From contig CALLIO010000114.1 in assembly GCA_938009055.1 (NCBI GenBank), positions 1-5,892 on the forward strand: DNA of 5,892 nt. The letters are read 5' to 3'. This document shows, one piece after another, positions 4,964 to 5,892 of this stretch; the first letter of the stretch is position 1, and the number at the start of each line of letters is the position of its first letter. The notes below the pieces were generated by a model, which was given only the letters and a program-made list of their open reading frames with translations, was not told the origin of the DNA and did no database searches. Origin of the DNA: an uncultured Altererythrobacter sp. GTDB taxonomy: Bacteria; Pseudomonadota; Alphaproteobacteria; Sphingomonadales; Sphingomonadaceae. The translations under genes were made by a program, and so were the position numbers.

Positions 4964-5416
4964 ATGCCCGAGACACGCTTTAGCTCACCGGAGGCATCAA
5001 TCGCCTATATGAAAGAGGTTGCTATCGAGCGATCCGGCTTTTCCAGCTGGCTTGGGGTGGAGCCCATTAAAGTGTGGCAAGGCGAATCCGAATTGCTTTT
5101 GAGCATGCGGGATGAATTGACTCAGCATCACGGCTTTGCTCATGGCGCAATTGTCGGACTTATGGCGGACAATGCCTGCGCTTGGGCAGCGGCAAGTGCT
5201 GTTGGGGATGTGGTTACAGGATCCTATTCGATCAACTTTCTGGCGCCTGCAATTGGCACAGCTTTGCGTGCAAAAGGAACCGTGATCAAAGCCGGCAAGC
5301 GTCAAGTGGTCGTGCGCGCCGATGTCTGGTCCGAGGATGCAGAGGGCACAGCGAAGCTAGTCGCCAGCGCGCAAGGAACAATCATCCCAACGGGGAAAGT
5401 CGAACTGCCGCGCTAA
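4964..5416 (+). CDS. PaaI-family hotdog-fold acyl-CoA thioesterase
   Basis: The 150-residue single-domain protein has the PaaI/hotdog pattern: an N-terminal helix, then LTQHHGFAHGAIVGLMADNACAW (52-74) holding the central hotdog helix. H60-G61 stands at the family's HGG position and D69 at its catalytic acid/base; further on, YSINFLAPAIGTALRAKGTVIKAGK (88-112) matches the conserved INFLRPA-type strand. These enzymes are cytoplasmic tetramers that hydrolyse acyl-CoA or aryl-CoA thioesters, for example to rescue CoA during aromatic acid breakdown; the substrate here is unknown and no aromatic pathway gene is in view. Divergent pairing with an HxlR regulator, and an operator over the -10, suggest induction by a reactive or aromatic compound (inference). 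The 3' end overlaps the convergent hydrolase gene by 4 bases. Confidence 0.9.
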   Translation: MPETRFSSPEASIAYMKEVAIERSGFSSWLGVEPIKVWQGESELLLSMRDELTQHHGFAHGAIVGLMADNACAWAAASAVGDVVTGSYSINFLAPAIGTALRAKGTVIKAGKRQVVVRADVWSEDAEGTAKLVASAQGTIIPTGKVELPR

Positions 5417-5892
5417 TAACGAAGCTGAGCCTTCAACCATTCATGCTGGGCCTGAACAACAGGATCAGCGATCATCTGATTGTGGCCAAGCCCTGCAAAC
5501 TCGATGAACACAGCGCCGCGCACGTTTTCGCTCAAGGCGTTGCCATGCGCGGGCGGAATCAGCGTGTCAGCGCTGCCATGCGTCACCAGCAGTGGTGCAT
5601 CAAAACCTGCCAATTTGCTCTCACTTTCATAGCGGTCGCGCAGCAGGAGGCTTACCGGCAACCACGGAAACTTCTCTGACACTAGGGTCGTGAGCGAGCG
5701 AAACGGAGCGTTGAGCATAAGCGCAGCAGGCCTGTGCTCTGTCGCCATTTGCACAGCCAATCCCGTGCCAATCGAATAGGCGGAAATCACCGTTTGCTCT
5801 GGCCCTACGCCTTCATCCTGCAGGAATTGCATGGCCGCGCGCCCATCTTGGTAAAAGCCCATTTCCGTCGGTGTGCCTTCATTCCCGCCATA
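5413..5892 (-). CDS. Alpha/beta hydrolase (serine hydrolase), 5'-truncated by window edge
   Basis: The frame is open from the right edge; the ATG at 5862 is internal, because the ten codons before it read YGGNEGTPTE, the usual GYGGSEGxPxE loop just ahead of the nucleophile region. About 160 residues are visible, ending at TAG (5415-5413). Numbering from the edge: the nucleophile elbow AYSIGTG has S40 (the first elbow glycine is replaced by Ala); LLVTHGSADTLIPP supplies the acid D109; GLGHNQM supplies the base H137. All three triad members are present, so activity is expected. The layout resembles the FrsA/YqkD/BEM46-like serine peptidase/esterase group (abhydrolase 12/13-like), whose members often have an N-terminal membrane anchor; that part lies outside the window. 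The substrate is unknown. The gene is convergent with the thioesterase and overlaps it by 4 bases, with no terminator hairpin between. Confidence 0.87.
   Translation of the reverse strand, partial: YGGNEGTPTEMGFYQDGRAAMQFLQDEGVGPEQTVISAYSIGTGLAVQMATEHRPAALMLNAPFRSLTTLVSEKFPWLPVSLLLRDRYESESKLAGFDAPLLVTHGSADTLIPPAHGNALSENVRGAVFIEFAGLGHNQMIADPVVQAQHEWLKAQLRY

Noticed and set aside
4890..4976. Longer HxlR protein (140 residues) from a GTG at 4976
   Set aside because: The extra 29 residues have no family match, run through both operators and the promoter, and enter the divergent thioesterase gene.

Overview
The window looks like a chromosomal segment from an alphaproteobacterium of the Sphingomonadales, most likely Erythrobacter/Altererythrobacter-like. 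The main clue is a protein ending in a PEPxxWA-type CTERM tail (PEPETWA, then a hydrophobic helix and a basic end), a signature common in that order. Moderately GC-rich coding sequence and tightly overlapped stop/start codons fit this. The assignment is inference; no rRNA, tRNA or marker gene is present.

Left block (1-3639, + strand): a compact four-gene operon that begins outside the window. It holds a metal-dependent amidohydrolase (5' end missing), a second exported amidohydrolase-fold protein that has lost every recognisable metal ligand, an exported FKBP-type prolyl isomerase, and an NnrU-family membrane protein. The first two junctions overlap by 4 bases (ATGA, GTGA), which indicates translational coupling; the fourth gene follows after 26 bases with its own ribosome binding site. 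A bidirectional terminator (3653-3686) ends the operon. The first three products probably act outside the cytoplasm, so an active/inactive amidohydrolase pair with its own folding helper is a plausible reading.

Middle block (3707-4553): a PEPxxWA-CTERM surface protein on the - strand, followed by about 290 bases without an intact gene. That gap holds a 14-bp palindrome upstream of the CTERM gene and, at 4506-4544, a stray copy of the last 12 codons plus stop of the NnrU gene. The copy differs from the original only at third codon positions, so it looks like the remnant of an old paralogue.

Right block (4554-5892): an HxlR-family repressor (-) and a PaaI-type hotdog thioesterase (+) transcribed divergently from a 74-bp control region with a notably symmetric layout. 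A shared palindromic -35 (TTGCGCAA) serves both directions, and each -10 lies inside one of two matching 15-bp inverted repeats (GTCT-N7-AGAC) whose centres are 44 bp apart. The repressor start codon lies about where transcription should begin, so its mRNA may be leaderless. The thioesterase ends tail-to-tail, with a 4-base overlap, against an alpha/beta hydrolase (-) that runs off the right edge.

No mobile element, CRISPR array or RNA gene was seen. The most noteworthy signals are the symmetric HxlR control region, the dead amidohydrolase partner and the NnrU tail remnant.
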